Assembly: GCA_022661535.1 (NCBI GenBank)
Contig: JAKULF010000002.1
Location: 744,001-808,000, forward strand
Direction: 5' to 3'
Length of the DNA stretch: 64,000 nt
DNA from: Eutypa lata
Taxonomy: Eukaryota > Ascomycota > Sordariomycetes > Xylariales > Diatrypaceae
This document shows positions 55,821 to 64,000 of this stretch, one piece after another. The translations under genes were made by a program, and so were the position numbers. Within the stretch, counting starts at the first letter, position 1. Each line of letters starts with the position of its first letter. Under the pieces are notes generated by a model. That model searched no databases. It was given only the letters and a program-made list of their open reading frames with translations, and was not told the DNA's origin.

Positions 55821-58547
55821 TCACACGACACCTGCCCGGGGACCCTCATCATCTACAACCGATTCCCGATATATCTGATTCTGCTGCTGCTGCTGCTGCC
55901 GCCGCTGCTGCTCTTGAAACCACCTCATGTGGTACCTCTGCTGCAAGCGCAGCGTCCCACCCCGCAGATCGGACCGAACGTAATGATCGAGGTCGTCGGG
56001 CTCGGGCCAGCGCCAGCCTCCCGCCTTCGCAGCCTCGCCCATCAGCGCGTCGAGTTCCTCGGCTTGCTCGGGCGTGATAACGCCCGGCCCGGCGGCGAAG
56101 ATCCGGAACGCGCAGAGCGTCTTGGCGATCAGCGCGGGCCCGCGGCTGCTCTGCCGCTCCGCCTCCTCGTCCACGTACGCCCAGTTCCGCAGCATCCAGC
56201 GCATGGCGTCGACCATGGCGTCGACGTCCTCGAGGAACGCCAGCGTCCGCATGTACGTGTGCAGGTGGGCCGGGACGATGTTGTGCAGCAGCGGGGGTAC
56301 GTCGAGGAGGGCACCGCTACCGCTGCCGCCGCCGTTTTGTTGTTGTTGCTCGACGGGCCGGGTCAGCGTTGCGAAGAGCTCCTTGACTGACGTTAGAACG
56401 TCCTCGCGCACCGCGACGAGAGGCGCGTGTTCCCCCGCCGCGGTCGCTGCGAATTGCTTCGAGTACGGGTTCTCGGCTGATTTTTGCAGCTGGTCGAGCT
56501 GGGAGACGGCGGTTTTCTGGATCGTGCGGCAGTAGTACATGAAGATTTCGGGGTCGATTCCGACCGCTTTCTGCACGCTTGGTAGTAGACTATCGAATAT
56601 CGCCAGGGCCTCGGCGTCGTTTTCTGCCGGCCTGTTGCCCGTAAGGCAGAGGTGCGGTCTGGCCAGAGCCCGGAACACAGCGTGCCAGGGCGGCCTAAAC
56701 GTCACGCCTTCCGTCGTGTCCGGCGTCAGACGCAGCTTGATCAAGTTGATAGCATGGCGGATGCGGAAAAGCTCCTCGGGGTGGAATTTGTGCCATCCTC
56801 GCCGGTTCGGCTGCAGCCTGCAGAGGAGCTGAATATAACTGCTAAAGACCAAGAGGGGGATCCGTCGGAGCGCTTGGTGGGATGGCCGCTTGAACGGTGC
56901 TATTGAGTTGACACTGGCGGAGTCCATATGGCTATCTCGTAGATAGCGTAGCCCGTCTTCCACAGTCCGCGCATTGCGCACCAGAGCGATAAGGCAATTT
57001 CCTTCCGGCTTGACGCCGCGACTGATCATCTCATCATACAATTCTGCAACCGTCGGCGGTGATTGCCTAGCAAGTTCATACTCGCTATAACTACCCTGAT
57101 GGACCGGAAACGTCTCCCGGGAGTCTCCCGGCAATACATCTGCTTCGTTTTCTAGTTCCTCGGCTTGTAATTTGAGAAACATTTCACCGTAGACCTGAAA
57201 GTTGGGCGTCACATCAGAGACACCTGTAAAGGCCCTCCAAGCTTCATTAACATTCCGAGTCGATCGAACCTTCATGGCCCACAGGTTGAAGAAATTCCGC
57301 TGCTCTTTTTCATCCTTCCATTCCTTAGGAGGCAAACTCCGGGTCTGGATAGTCGGAGACTCGGAAAATGTGCCCCCAAGAGCATCTAGAGCTCGGTCGT
57401 AGTTGTCTTCAGGAAACCCCTCTTGTGTCGCGAGGATCCCAGCCTTTACACTGCGGGAATAGTCGCCTTCCGGGGTTCTCTTCGCGTCTAGTCCGTCAAA
57501 GTCCTGCCGGTACGGTGGCCAGGTCTTCGAGTACCTCGCAGCCACGGCCCTCTCCTCGCCCGACCTTTTCAGACCAATCATGACTTGGCGAATGGCCCGG
57601 AAACTGGGCTTGCTGATGATAAGGCGCCGGTCCAGGTTATCGGACATGGCCAGTAAAATCTTCTGTGCTCTCCAATTGAATTCCATGTTTGCAATGGGCT
57701 GCTGTGTTGCGGGCTTCTTGAACAGCTGCAACGCTGTATTGAAGACTAAGCAGCGGCTCGCATAGCGATTATGATGTAGATGTTTGATTTTAGACTTCAG
57801 GGGTATGTTCCTTATATAATCTGTCGTCAACCGAGCCACTGCAACTATATATTGAGGCCATAGTCTCTGCACGTGATGAACAAGGCGACGAAGGACAACG
57901 ATAAACTGTTCCACGTGCATCGGTTCTGGGGATCTGGCACCTTTTGTCCCATTCTGACCAGACAATACTTCAGATTTCGGGGTGCAATACTGCGTCGATA
58001 TATAGTTCGTGAGGGATGTCAAGGACTCTCCCCGACGAAACCTTTCATCGCTCCTTAACAACAATAGAAGCAAAAAGGGAGGTTTCGGCCGTTCGGTGGA
58101 GAGCAAACGTTTAACACGCCAGTCTCCACTTACAGCAGACAGTATCCATACCCAGTGGTCAAGGTCCTGTTCAGACCAGCCCCTTAATGCGAAGCTCCTC
58201 ATACGGTCCCGCCATTCGAGCGAATGAGACGGACCGATTTCTTTCGCGATGGCCTCCTCGCCTGGGAATATCTGCTTCCGCAATAGAGTTTGAAGAGTAA
58301 GAAGTGGAAGCCTTTCGTGCTTTTGCCGCGCGGCGTGCCTGAAGAGCCGGGCATATCGCTTCCGCTGCTCTTCGTTTTTACTCCTTAAGCGCAATGCTAA
58401 TAGCCGAGTAGGGGACAGAGACGTGGGCAGGGGCGGAGCACGCAGTCTTCTAGAGCTAGCCAGTCGTGATAGAGTCTGTCGCGCTGTTTCTGGCGAGGGG
58501 AACACGCCTGCAGAAGCACGGGCAACGGCTAAGCCCGAGGCGGCCAT
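55821..58547 (-). CDS. PPR-like probable mitochondrial protein
   Basis: Single-exon protein of 908 aa. The N-terminus (ASGLAVARASAGVFPSPETA, then many Arg and no acidic residues) looks like a mitochondrial targeting sequence. The body is helical and Arg/Leu-rich with helix-turn-helix units typical of fungal pentatricopeptide-like proteins: TVAELYDEMISRGVKPEGNC is a clear PPR-style unit, and MRTLAFLEDVDAMVDAMRWML another. These proteins usually act in mitochondrial RNA processing or translation. The C-terminus has a glutamine run (QQRRQQQQQQNQ) encoded by a CTG/CAG repeat. The exact orthologue is not recognised. It is head-to-head with the DUF155 gene, 495 bases away. Confidence 0.65.
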   Translation of the reverse strand: MAASGLAVARASAGVFPSPETARQTLSRLASSRRLRAPPLPTSLSPTRLLALRLRSKNEEQRKRYARLFRHAARQKHERLPLLTLQTLLRKQIFPGEEAIAKEIGPSHSLEWRDRMRSFALRGWSEQDLDHWVWILSAVSGDWRVKRLLSTERPKPPFLLLLLLRSDERFRRGESLTSLTNYISTQYCTPKSEVLSGQNGTKGARSPEPMHVEQFIVVLRRLVHHVQRLWPQYIVAVARLTTDYIRNIPLKSKIKHLHHNRYASRCLVFNTALQLFKKPATQQPIANMEFNWRAQKILLAMSDNLDRRLIISKPSFRAIRQVMIGLKRSGEERAVAARYSKTWPPYRQDFDGLDAKRTPEGDYSRSVKAGILATQEGFPEDNYDRALDALGGTFSESPTIQTRSLPPKEWKDEKEQRNFFNLWAMKVRSTRNVNEAWRAFTGVSDVTPNFQVYGEMFLKLQAEELENEADVLPGDSRETFPVHQGSYSEYELARQSPPTVAELYDEMISRGVKPEGNCLIALVRNARTVEDGLRYLRDSHMDSASVNSIAPFKRPSHQALRRIPLLVFSSYIQLLCRLQPNRRGWHKFHPEELFRIRHAINLIKLRLTPDTTEGVTFRPPWHAVFRALARPHLCLTGNRPAENDAEALAIFDSLLPSVQKAVGIDPEIFMYYCRTIQKTAVSQLDQLQKSAENPYSKQFAATAAGEHAPLVAVREDVLTSVKELFATLTRPVEQQQQNGGGSGSGALLDVPPLLHNIVPAHLHTYMRTLAFLEDVDAMVDAMRWMLRNWAYVDEEAERQSSRGPALIAKTLCAFRIFAAGPGVITPEQAEELDALMGEAAKAGGWRWPEPDDLDHYVRSDLRGGTLRLQQRYHMRWFQEQQRRQQQQQQNQIYRESVVDDEGPRAGVV

Positions 58548-59042
58548 ATGTCTATCCGACTATTTCGAATATAGGGGTGTGTTCTCATGTTCGGGTTGCC
58601 ATGTGAGGGAAATTCATCCCAACGATCAGCTATATGATAAATGAACAGCCTGTATTTAGAAGGTTCATATCTAGAATAGCAGGAAAAGCCCCAAGATCGA
58701 GGATGGTGATATAAGTCCCTGGCGTCCTTGAGCTTAAGAAAAGGCTTATCCGATGTAATGATAAGAGCGATAAGCTAAGTTGAGAGGGTAACTTTACCCA
58801 CTAAAGCTAGAGCCCGGCGGACCGCTGAGTAAGGCTTGAGGCTCGGCCTGCTCGGCTACCGACAGTTCGGCCCCTCACTAACTTTTTAGTGCCATTTAGC
58901 TTGTAAATCTTGGCGATTGTCGAAACCACACCATAAAGAGGGTCCTCGTTGTGCCACCACAGCGCTTTTCGATGATCGAAACCTGATCGACGCCCAATAT
59001 CGACCACCTTACGGTTATTTCAATGGCCGACGAGACTTCACC
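58548..59042. promoter_or_regulatory. Divergent promoter of two probable mitochondrial genes
   Basis: 495 bases between the start codons of the PPR-like and DUF155 genes. It must hold both promoters. No specific binding site is claimed. Confidence 0.45.
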
Positions 59043-60299
59043 ATGCGTGCTTCCTTGCAAAGGGTAGCGGCACCCATAGCCAGGGGGCTCCACACGAGGG
59101 CCCCCGCCCCGCGACCGCAGCGATACTTTCACCAGACCTCACTCGCCTCGGCGCCTCGGAAGCGCAATTTCTTCACCTCCAACCAACTTCTTTCAAATAA
59201 CGAGAAAGGTGATAGTACAGTCACCTCTACCGAAAATGACATTAGCCACGCCCAAGGCAATCAGCCACAAGCCTCGAAGGCTACGGCCACATCCAAGCGG
59301 AAGACAGCAAGAGCCGCAGCGGCATCGAAGAGTTTGCGCTTGGGATCCATGACGAAGCAGCCGGCCCGTCCTACGAAATCATCCATGCCCGCATCTGAGC
59401 TGGACTATTGGCGAACAATTAGTGCGGTTTGCGTTGCCCGCGAGTTCGACATGGACGCTGTGCAGGAGATTCTCCGCTACCACGGGTTCGAGCTAGATCC
59501 TGACGGGACGAACTTCGACCCGATGGCAGTCGTCCACGCAAGAGGCATAAATAACGGCGATATCTTCGTCTTCCCCTACGGAACTGTCGTGTCGTGGGGT
59601 ATGCCGCCAGACGCGCTCGAGACGCTCGCGACAAAACAGCTGGTTCGAGCTGCTGAGAATCCGCACATCGACCGCATGGAATTAGAAGACCTTGAATACA
59701 TTACAGATGAGACACGAGATACGAGTTATGTGAAGGGAAACGTCGTAGTATTGGGTACCAAAAAACAGGAGACTGAAAATGACAGGCGGGATACCACGTT
59801 TGCCAAAGTGGCCTTCTCGAGCAGCTTAGCCAGGAGTCCTAAGCTAGCAGTACTAGAAACCAGTCTGATGGAGTACTTCCAGGGCTCCAAGGCCATGCTG
59901 GACTGGTTGGAGCGCGGTCTTCAAGACAAACTATCAGCGAAGCTTGTCCTTAAAAAGACGGGCGAGCTGCTCAGCTTGAGGGCTCAGCTCAACCACTATT
60001 CCGATATCACGGACCATCTTCCGGACATGTTCTGGGACTCGGAGTCGAAACTCGAGGATTATTACAACCAGATCGGCGCCGAGATGGACGTGAGATCCCG
60101 TATTTCCATCCTGAACCGGAAGATCGATTACGCGCACGAGACCGTCAGCGTCTTGCGGGAAATGACGACCGAGAGGCATAGCACGCGGCTCGAAGTGATC
60201 ATCATATTGCTGATTGCTGTGGAGGTCTTCTTTGAGTTGAGAAGGGTATACAAGGAGGAATGGGGAGGTTGGGCGGAGAAGGCTGAGAAGGAAGATTAG
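59043..60299 (+). CDS. DUF155 (RMD1/RMND1-family) mitochondrial protein
   Basis: Protein of 418 aa, single exon. The ATG at 59043 gives an Arg-rich, acid-free N-terminus (MRASLQRVAAPIARGLHTRA) fitting a mitochondrial presequence; the frame is open upstream without ATG. The DUF155 domain covers about residues 120-375: ISAVCVAREFDMDAV, the GDIFVFPYGTVVSWG signature, a central linker, then the long coiled C-terminal half with KLAVLETSLMEYFQ and SILNRKIDYAHETV. A C-terminal membrane segment (EVIIILLIAVEVFFEL) lies at about 385-400 and is followed by a charged tail. Family members such as yeast Rmd1/Rmd8/Sif-type proteins and human RMND1 support mitochondrial translation or organelle organisation; which role applies here is not clear. 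Confidence 0.92.
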   Translation: MRASLQRVAAPIARGLHTRAPAPRPQRYFHQTSLASAPRKRNFFTSNQLLSNNEKGDSTVTSTENDISHAQGNQPQASKATATSKRKTARAAAASKSLRLGSMTKQPARPTKSSMPASELDYWRTISAVCVAREFDMDAVQEILRYHGFELDPDGTNFDPMAVVHARGINNGDIFVFPYGTVVSWGMPPDALETLATKQLVRAAENPHIDRMELEDLEYITDETRDTSYVKGNVVVLGTKKQETENDRRDTTFAKVAFSSSLARSPKLAVLETSLMEYFQGSKAMLDWLERGLQDKLSAKLVLKKTGELLSLRAQLNHYSDITDHLPDMFWDSESKLEDYYNQIGAEMDVRSRISILNRKIDYAHETVSVLREMTTERHSTRLEVIIILLIAVEVFFELRRVYKEEWGGWAEKAEKED

Positions 60300-61233
60300 T
60301 CCAATGTATTTACCCTATTCATGATAGGAAAGTCCTATTGAATGACTACATGAAGGTTACATGATACCCTACTCTAAAAATGAGGAAAATTCATCGATTC
60401 TGGATATTTGTCTCCTAGTCCTTTCGTGATTCCAAGCTCGTCCACCACATCATATAATCTAGAGTCAGGGTCGAAGTTGTCCAAACATTACCTCTAAATC
60501 GTGGTTGTTGTAGTCATGCTAGGTACATTCGAAGAGATCATTTACGCATCTCATTTCGGTGTACGTAGTAAACACTCGAATTTGCTACATTTACCAGATT
60601 CTATATCAAGTCAAAGGTACCTTAATTCATGTAAGCGGCACTCTTTGGCATGCCACATAGGTGTTTTCCTCTAGATTACAACAACACACGGCCGCACTTC
60701 GCAAATAGATGGTCTAGACTACTCGGTCTACTGGGTCTTTGGATATGTAAAGAATTCTAGCTACTCAATTATTACCAGCGGGATAATCCTGAGATCGGTT
60801 GACTGCATCAAATATTGTTATCCGACAACACTTTTATCCAGCTTACAGGCACACTGTGTGTCAAACCGGCATAAACACCAACACCCTAGCAACGCGCTGT
60901 AGAGGTACTTATGTTGAAGTCCTACTACGTTACCGTATCGTGCACCTTCCTTCAACTTTGAGCACTCTATTCTGCACCCGAGCCGCAATTACTCCAGAAC
61001 TTTACCTTCACCATACCGGCCAACAAACCCTTCAGGTAAGCTCCTTAACCAAATCAGGATTATATCATACCTATCAAATTAATGCATCGTTGAATTGACA
61101 TGCGTATGAATTCGAAATAGCAATCCGCGATTTCGTTCTTCTTTATCAAGTTTCCAAGCTGACTTTTACTTCATGATCCAGGGCCCCTTCGTACACATTG
61201 CCAGGAAGTCAGGCCTAACCCAACACTAGCACG
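60300..61233. other. Intergenic region
   Basis: About 930 bases, AT-rich. An open stretch at 60799-61098 shows no recognised motif and no good start. No gene supported. Confidence 0.4.
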
Positions 61234-62125
61234 ATGGCTGCTTCTTGGAGCGAGTAGGTGCTTACTCTAAATTAAGCGATTTCTCTTACTGATACCGGTC
61301 ATTAGGGTAGTAGAGTCTGAGCTCTTCACGTTCTGCATAGGTCCAGAACAAGAGAAGTTCACTATCCATTCAGGCGCCGTGCTAGGCCTATCCAGCTACT
61401 TCAGGTCCATAATCAACAGCCAGGCGCGCCAAGCCGAAGCCCAACGGATTTGCTGGGTCCATATCGACAAAGAGACATTTCTTATCTTCTCTCAGTTTGC
61501 CTACACAGGTGACTACGCCGTCCCTGACATCGTCGCATGGCCCGATCACTGGGGAGATGCAAGTCCCCAGACGGAAGGTCTCCAAGCGGCTCTTGAGAGA
61601 TTCGCGGCCTTCTCGGATCCAAAGCACTCAGTAAAAGTCTGGGCAACCCAGGTCAACAGCTGCTTGGACAAAACTCTTCTAACGAGACAAGAATATATTA
61701 TGTCTCCGTTATTGGAGCATATTACTACGCACTATAGATTCCTGTCTCTAGATATTTCTTTCTCGGAGGAGGATATCGCCCCGGGAACTCTTCTCATACA
61801 TGCTAAAGCATATGTTCTAGCTCGCCGGTATTCCATACATTCTCTCGAGGACTTGGCACTCCATAAGTTATACCAAACCCTCATAACAATGCAGCTCAAC
61901 TTTCACGTCGTCGATTACATCTCTAATCTAATCCGGTACACCTATAACAATACCGAGTCCCACGACCATGGCGCGAACGCAAACCCCCTTCGAGATCTCC
62001 TCGTCTCGTTCTGTGCCTGTGTCTACGACGGGTTTCTCATCAATCCATCGTTCAGGGCTGTCCTTCGCGACCACGGCGAATTTGCGGAGCGTATTATAGA
62101 CAAACTCAAGGTCATACTAGACTAA
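61234..62125 (+). CDS. BTB/POZ-domain protein
   Basis: Predicted protein of 279 aa from two exons, 61234-61253 and 61306-62125. The tiny first exon encodes MAASWSE and is joined in phase 2 to VVESELFTFCIGPEQEKFTIH. The N-terminal about 100 residues form a BTB/POZ pattern: SELFTFCIGPEQEKFTIHSG, the hydrophobic VLGLSSYFRSIIN, and KETFLIFSQFAYTGDY. After that come helical segments including LLIHAKAYVLARRYSIHSLEDLALHKLY, as in the numerous fungal BTB proteins of unknown partner. BTB domains mediate dimerisation or binding to cullin-3. No other domain is recognised. Confidence 0.85.
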
Positions 62126-62399
62126 GTGTTCTTGTCGAGTACGGAACCTTCACTATATGCTAGCTAATGTTAGAACATATCACTCTAAGGTGGAATAGCT
62201 CTGCGGGGGAGATTCAACAAAGACTGTTTTCTCCAAGGTCAGCAGTCATTTTTGATCACTCTTGAGCAAGGTACAGGACGGGATGAGTACTAGTGTGTAT
62301 ATCAAATGGAACAGGTCTGGTCGGCATGACACATGTACAGTAGCTTTCGAGAATAGGCAGCAGCAGCAGGAAGATCTGCCTAAACAATTAATACAAATT
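62126..62399. other. Short convergent intergenic region
   Basis: 274 bases between convergent BTB and BNR genes; nothing recognised apart from presumed 3' flanks. Confidence 0.4.
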
Positions 62400-63539
62400 C
62401 TATCCAAGACGTACAAACTTCCCCATCGGCGTCCTGCCGTGCTCAAAGGTAGCCATAACCTCTCCATCCCCTGTACAAAACACACCAGGCCAAAAGCTAG
62501 GGGCTTGCCGTATCAGCACCGGCCGACTCCAATTTATCCTACCATCGCACAGCGCATCCGCGAACACCATCTTAACAGCCGCCTTACCAGGCCACCTCGG
62601 CTCGTCGGTATCCTCGTCCGTCATGAACACAACCGCCATGTTATCCCCACAGTTCGCGATCTGCGGGCTCCCGGCATTGCGGCCATGGCGCGAAGGACAG
62701 TACGCGACGTCCCGATGGCCCCAGGTCTCGCCGTCATCATACGACACGACATACTCGAGACTGAAGTGATGACCATGCCGCGTAGTCTCAAACACCATGA
62801 CGAGCGCCTCTCCCCCGCGCGCTCCAACATCCCGCACCCGCACAATCCCCTGCATCCCATCGCGCAGGCGCTCCGCCTCGCCATGGCACCTCAGGCATCG
62901 CGGCCGCGACCAAGTCGTCCCCGCATCGCGCGAAACGACACAGTACGTCTCCTGGTCATCGTGGGCGTGCTCGCGGGAATACGTAAGATGGACCTCCCCA
63001 GCATCGCCCTTCAACCGCATAAACGGCTCCCAGAGTCCCATTCCGCCGACCGCGGCACCATTCTGCTCAGCGGCCTGGCCCGCGAACTCCCACGTCCTCC
63101 CGCCGTCGAAGCTGCGACACACCGTGATGCGGAAGTGGGTAGGTCTGCCACCACCGTCGAGGTCGTGGTTGCGGAAGGCGGCGAGCACGACCCTCCTCCT
63201 CCTCCCGTCTGGGTGGGGGACCTCAAGCAGAAACCCGTTGTCGACGTCCTTCCCCACGCCCCGCGTGATCTCCCCCACCGGCGCGAAGCCCCGCCCGTTG
63301 TCGTCGCTGCGCGATACCTGCAGGATGCGGGTGGGGCCGTCGTGCCGCGTCGTTACGGCGAGGAGGGCCCCGTCCGCGAGGCGCGCTAGGCGCGGGTATG
63401 TGCCCCCGTGCGGGTGGAGGGTGACTTCTTCGGGGCTGACGGTCCAGTGACGGCTGGGGTCCGATGATGATGATGATGAGCTGTCGTGGTCGCCGACGCC
63501 GATGTGCTTGAGGACCTTCTGGGCGAAGCTGCCTGTCAT
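62400..63539 (-). CDS. BNR / sialidase-superfamily beta-propeller protein
   Basis: Single-exon protein of 379 aa with ATG at 63539. It has repeated Asp-box (S-x-D-x-G-x-T-W) motifs of a six-bladed beta-propeller: SFDGGRTW from residue 143, SRDAGTTW from 203 and SYDDGETW from 266, with a weaker copy near residue 78. Other sialidase-type landmarks are [20 protein letters not shown] and [12 protein letters not shown]. These fit GH33-like or GH93-like exo-enzymes; fungal GH93 exo-1,5-alpha-L-arabinanases have the same size. No signal peptide is seen, so secretion is doubtful. A Ser run (residues 20-26) is encoded by a TCATCA microsatellite. Family assignment between GH33, GH93 and uncharacterised BNR proteins is open. 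Confidence 0.82.
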   Translation of the reverse strand: MTGSFAQKVLKHIGVGDHDSSSSSSSDPSRHWTVSPEEVTLHPHGGTYPRLARLADGALLAVTTRHDGPTRILQVSRSDDNGRGFAPVGEITRGVGKDVDNGFLLEVPHPDGRRRRVVLAAFRNHDLDGGGRPTHFRITVCRSFDGGRTWEFAGQAAEQNGAAVGGMGLWEPFMRLKGDAGEVHLTYSREHAHDDQETYCVVSRDAGTTWSRPRCLRCHGEAERLRDGMQGIVRVRDVGARGGEALVMVFETTRHGHHFSLEYVVSYDDGETWGHRDVAYCPSRHGRNAGSPQIANCGDNMAVVFMTDEDTDEPRWPGKAAVKMVFADALCDGRINWSRPVLIRQAPSFWPGVFCTGDGEVMATFEHGRTPMGKFVRLG

Positions 63540-64000
63540 TGTGTATGGTGGTTATTCTCTTTACTTCGTAGTATTGATGGTTGTGATAAATGTCAATTTA
63601 TTCTTGTTTTAAGTGGTATTATCATGTTGGTTTCTACATGTGTAGTATCCGTTGTTGCTTTATGGCGATGTGACGACGCGTAATGTTCTCCACAATTTCA
63701 TCATCACCTCATAAGCAGACATCGAGGGGGGGAGGGGGGTTTCTTGGATGTATTTTTTTCACGTCATTCAGTAGTTATGTCCACCAAGTGTCATAATTAT
63801 TATGAACGTGGTTTGAGCTGAGGCCGTCAATAGGACATGAGACTTAACTTTAGGTTGATGATAAATCAATGGAATGATATAATAAAAGTTAAGGTTGATA
63901 GGAACAATAGTAACGCAATATACACATTACTAACAGAACATGCCGACTTTTGGATTTTTAAGGGGGGTGTTTTTCGGGGAACAGGGCGCCTATTTGCTAA
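63540..64000. other. Right-edge non-coding stretch
   Basis: 460 bases, AT-rich, containing the presumed promoter of the BNR protein gene. No other feature seen. Confidence 0.4.

Noticed and set aside
62262..63450. Plus-strand open frames of 375 and 217 codons opposite the BNR protein gene
   Set aside because: Antisense shadows; the minus strand carries three Asp-box motifs and is clearly the coding strand.

Overview
The window is nuclear DNA of a filamentous ascomycete (Pezizomycotina, most likely Sordariomycetes). The reasons are short (about 50-75 nt) spliceosomal introns with GTANGT-type donors and CTAAC/CTGAC branch sites, long gene-poor AT-rich spacers, and fungus-specific families: a bifunctional CPS/KS diterpene cyclase, PTH11-type rhodopsin-domain proteins, a Zn2Cys6 regulator, a DIM-2 type DNA methyltransferase and several plant-cell-wall glycoside hydrolases. 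Species cannot be named from sequence alone. Exon joins were worked out by hand from splice signals, reading phase and family alignment; every multi-exon model given with full confidence sums to a multiple of three.

Layout. (1) About 0.6-14.6 kb is a compact candidate diterpenoid biosynthetic cluster: a P450, an NTF2/SnoaL-like small protein, a seven-helix PTH11-like protein, a two-active-site diterpene cyclase, a Zn2Cys6 transcription factor and a secreted GMC oxidoreductase. No prenyl-diphosphate synthase is in the window, so GGPP must come from elsewhere, possibly left of base 1. (2) 15.8-21.2 kb holds a divergent ribosome-biogenesis pair, RNA polymerase I subunit RPA34.5 and the polynucleotide kinase GRC3. 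(3) 21.9-24.6 kb is an ankyrin-repeat gene broken by a frameshift and an in-frame TAG. (4) 24.9-49.3 kb is a gene-sparse stretch carrying secreted plant-cell-wall enzymes (GH67 alpha-glucuronidase, GH105 rhamnogalacturonyl hydrolase, GH51 arabinofuranosidase), an F-box-like protein and a second PTH11-like protein, separated by long non-coding AT-rich DNA (29.9-36.5 kb is nearly empty). (5) 50.7-54.6 kb is a DIM-2 type cytosine-5 DNA methyltransferase, followed by a short inverted-repeat element (MITE-like). (6) 55.8-63.5 kb has a divergent pair of probable mitochondrial proteins (PPR-like and DUF155/RMND1-like), a BTB/POZ protein and a BNR/sialidase-fold protein.

How the genes work together. 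In the cluster the cyclase would convert GGPP to a tetracyclic diterpene. The P450 and GMC enzyme would oxidise it, the NTF2-like protein could act as an isomerase or cyclase, and the Zn2Cys6 factor probably controls transcription. A perfect 18-bp inverted repeat containing CGG-N6-CCG lies upstream of the cyclase, and the 7-mer GACCGGG recurs in four cluster promoters. The glycoside hydrolases act on glucuronoxylan, pectin and arabinan, which points to a plant-associated or saprotrophic lifestyle.
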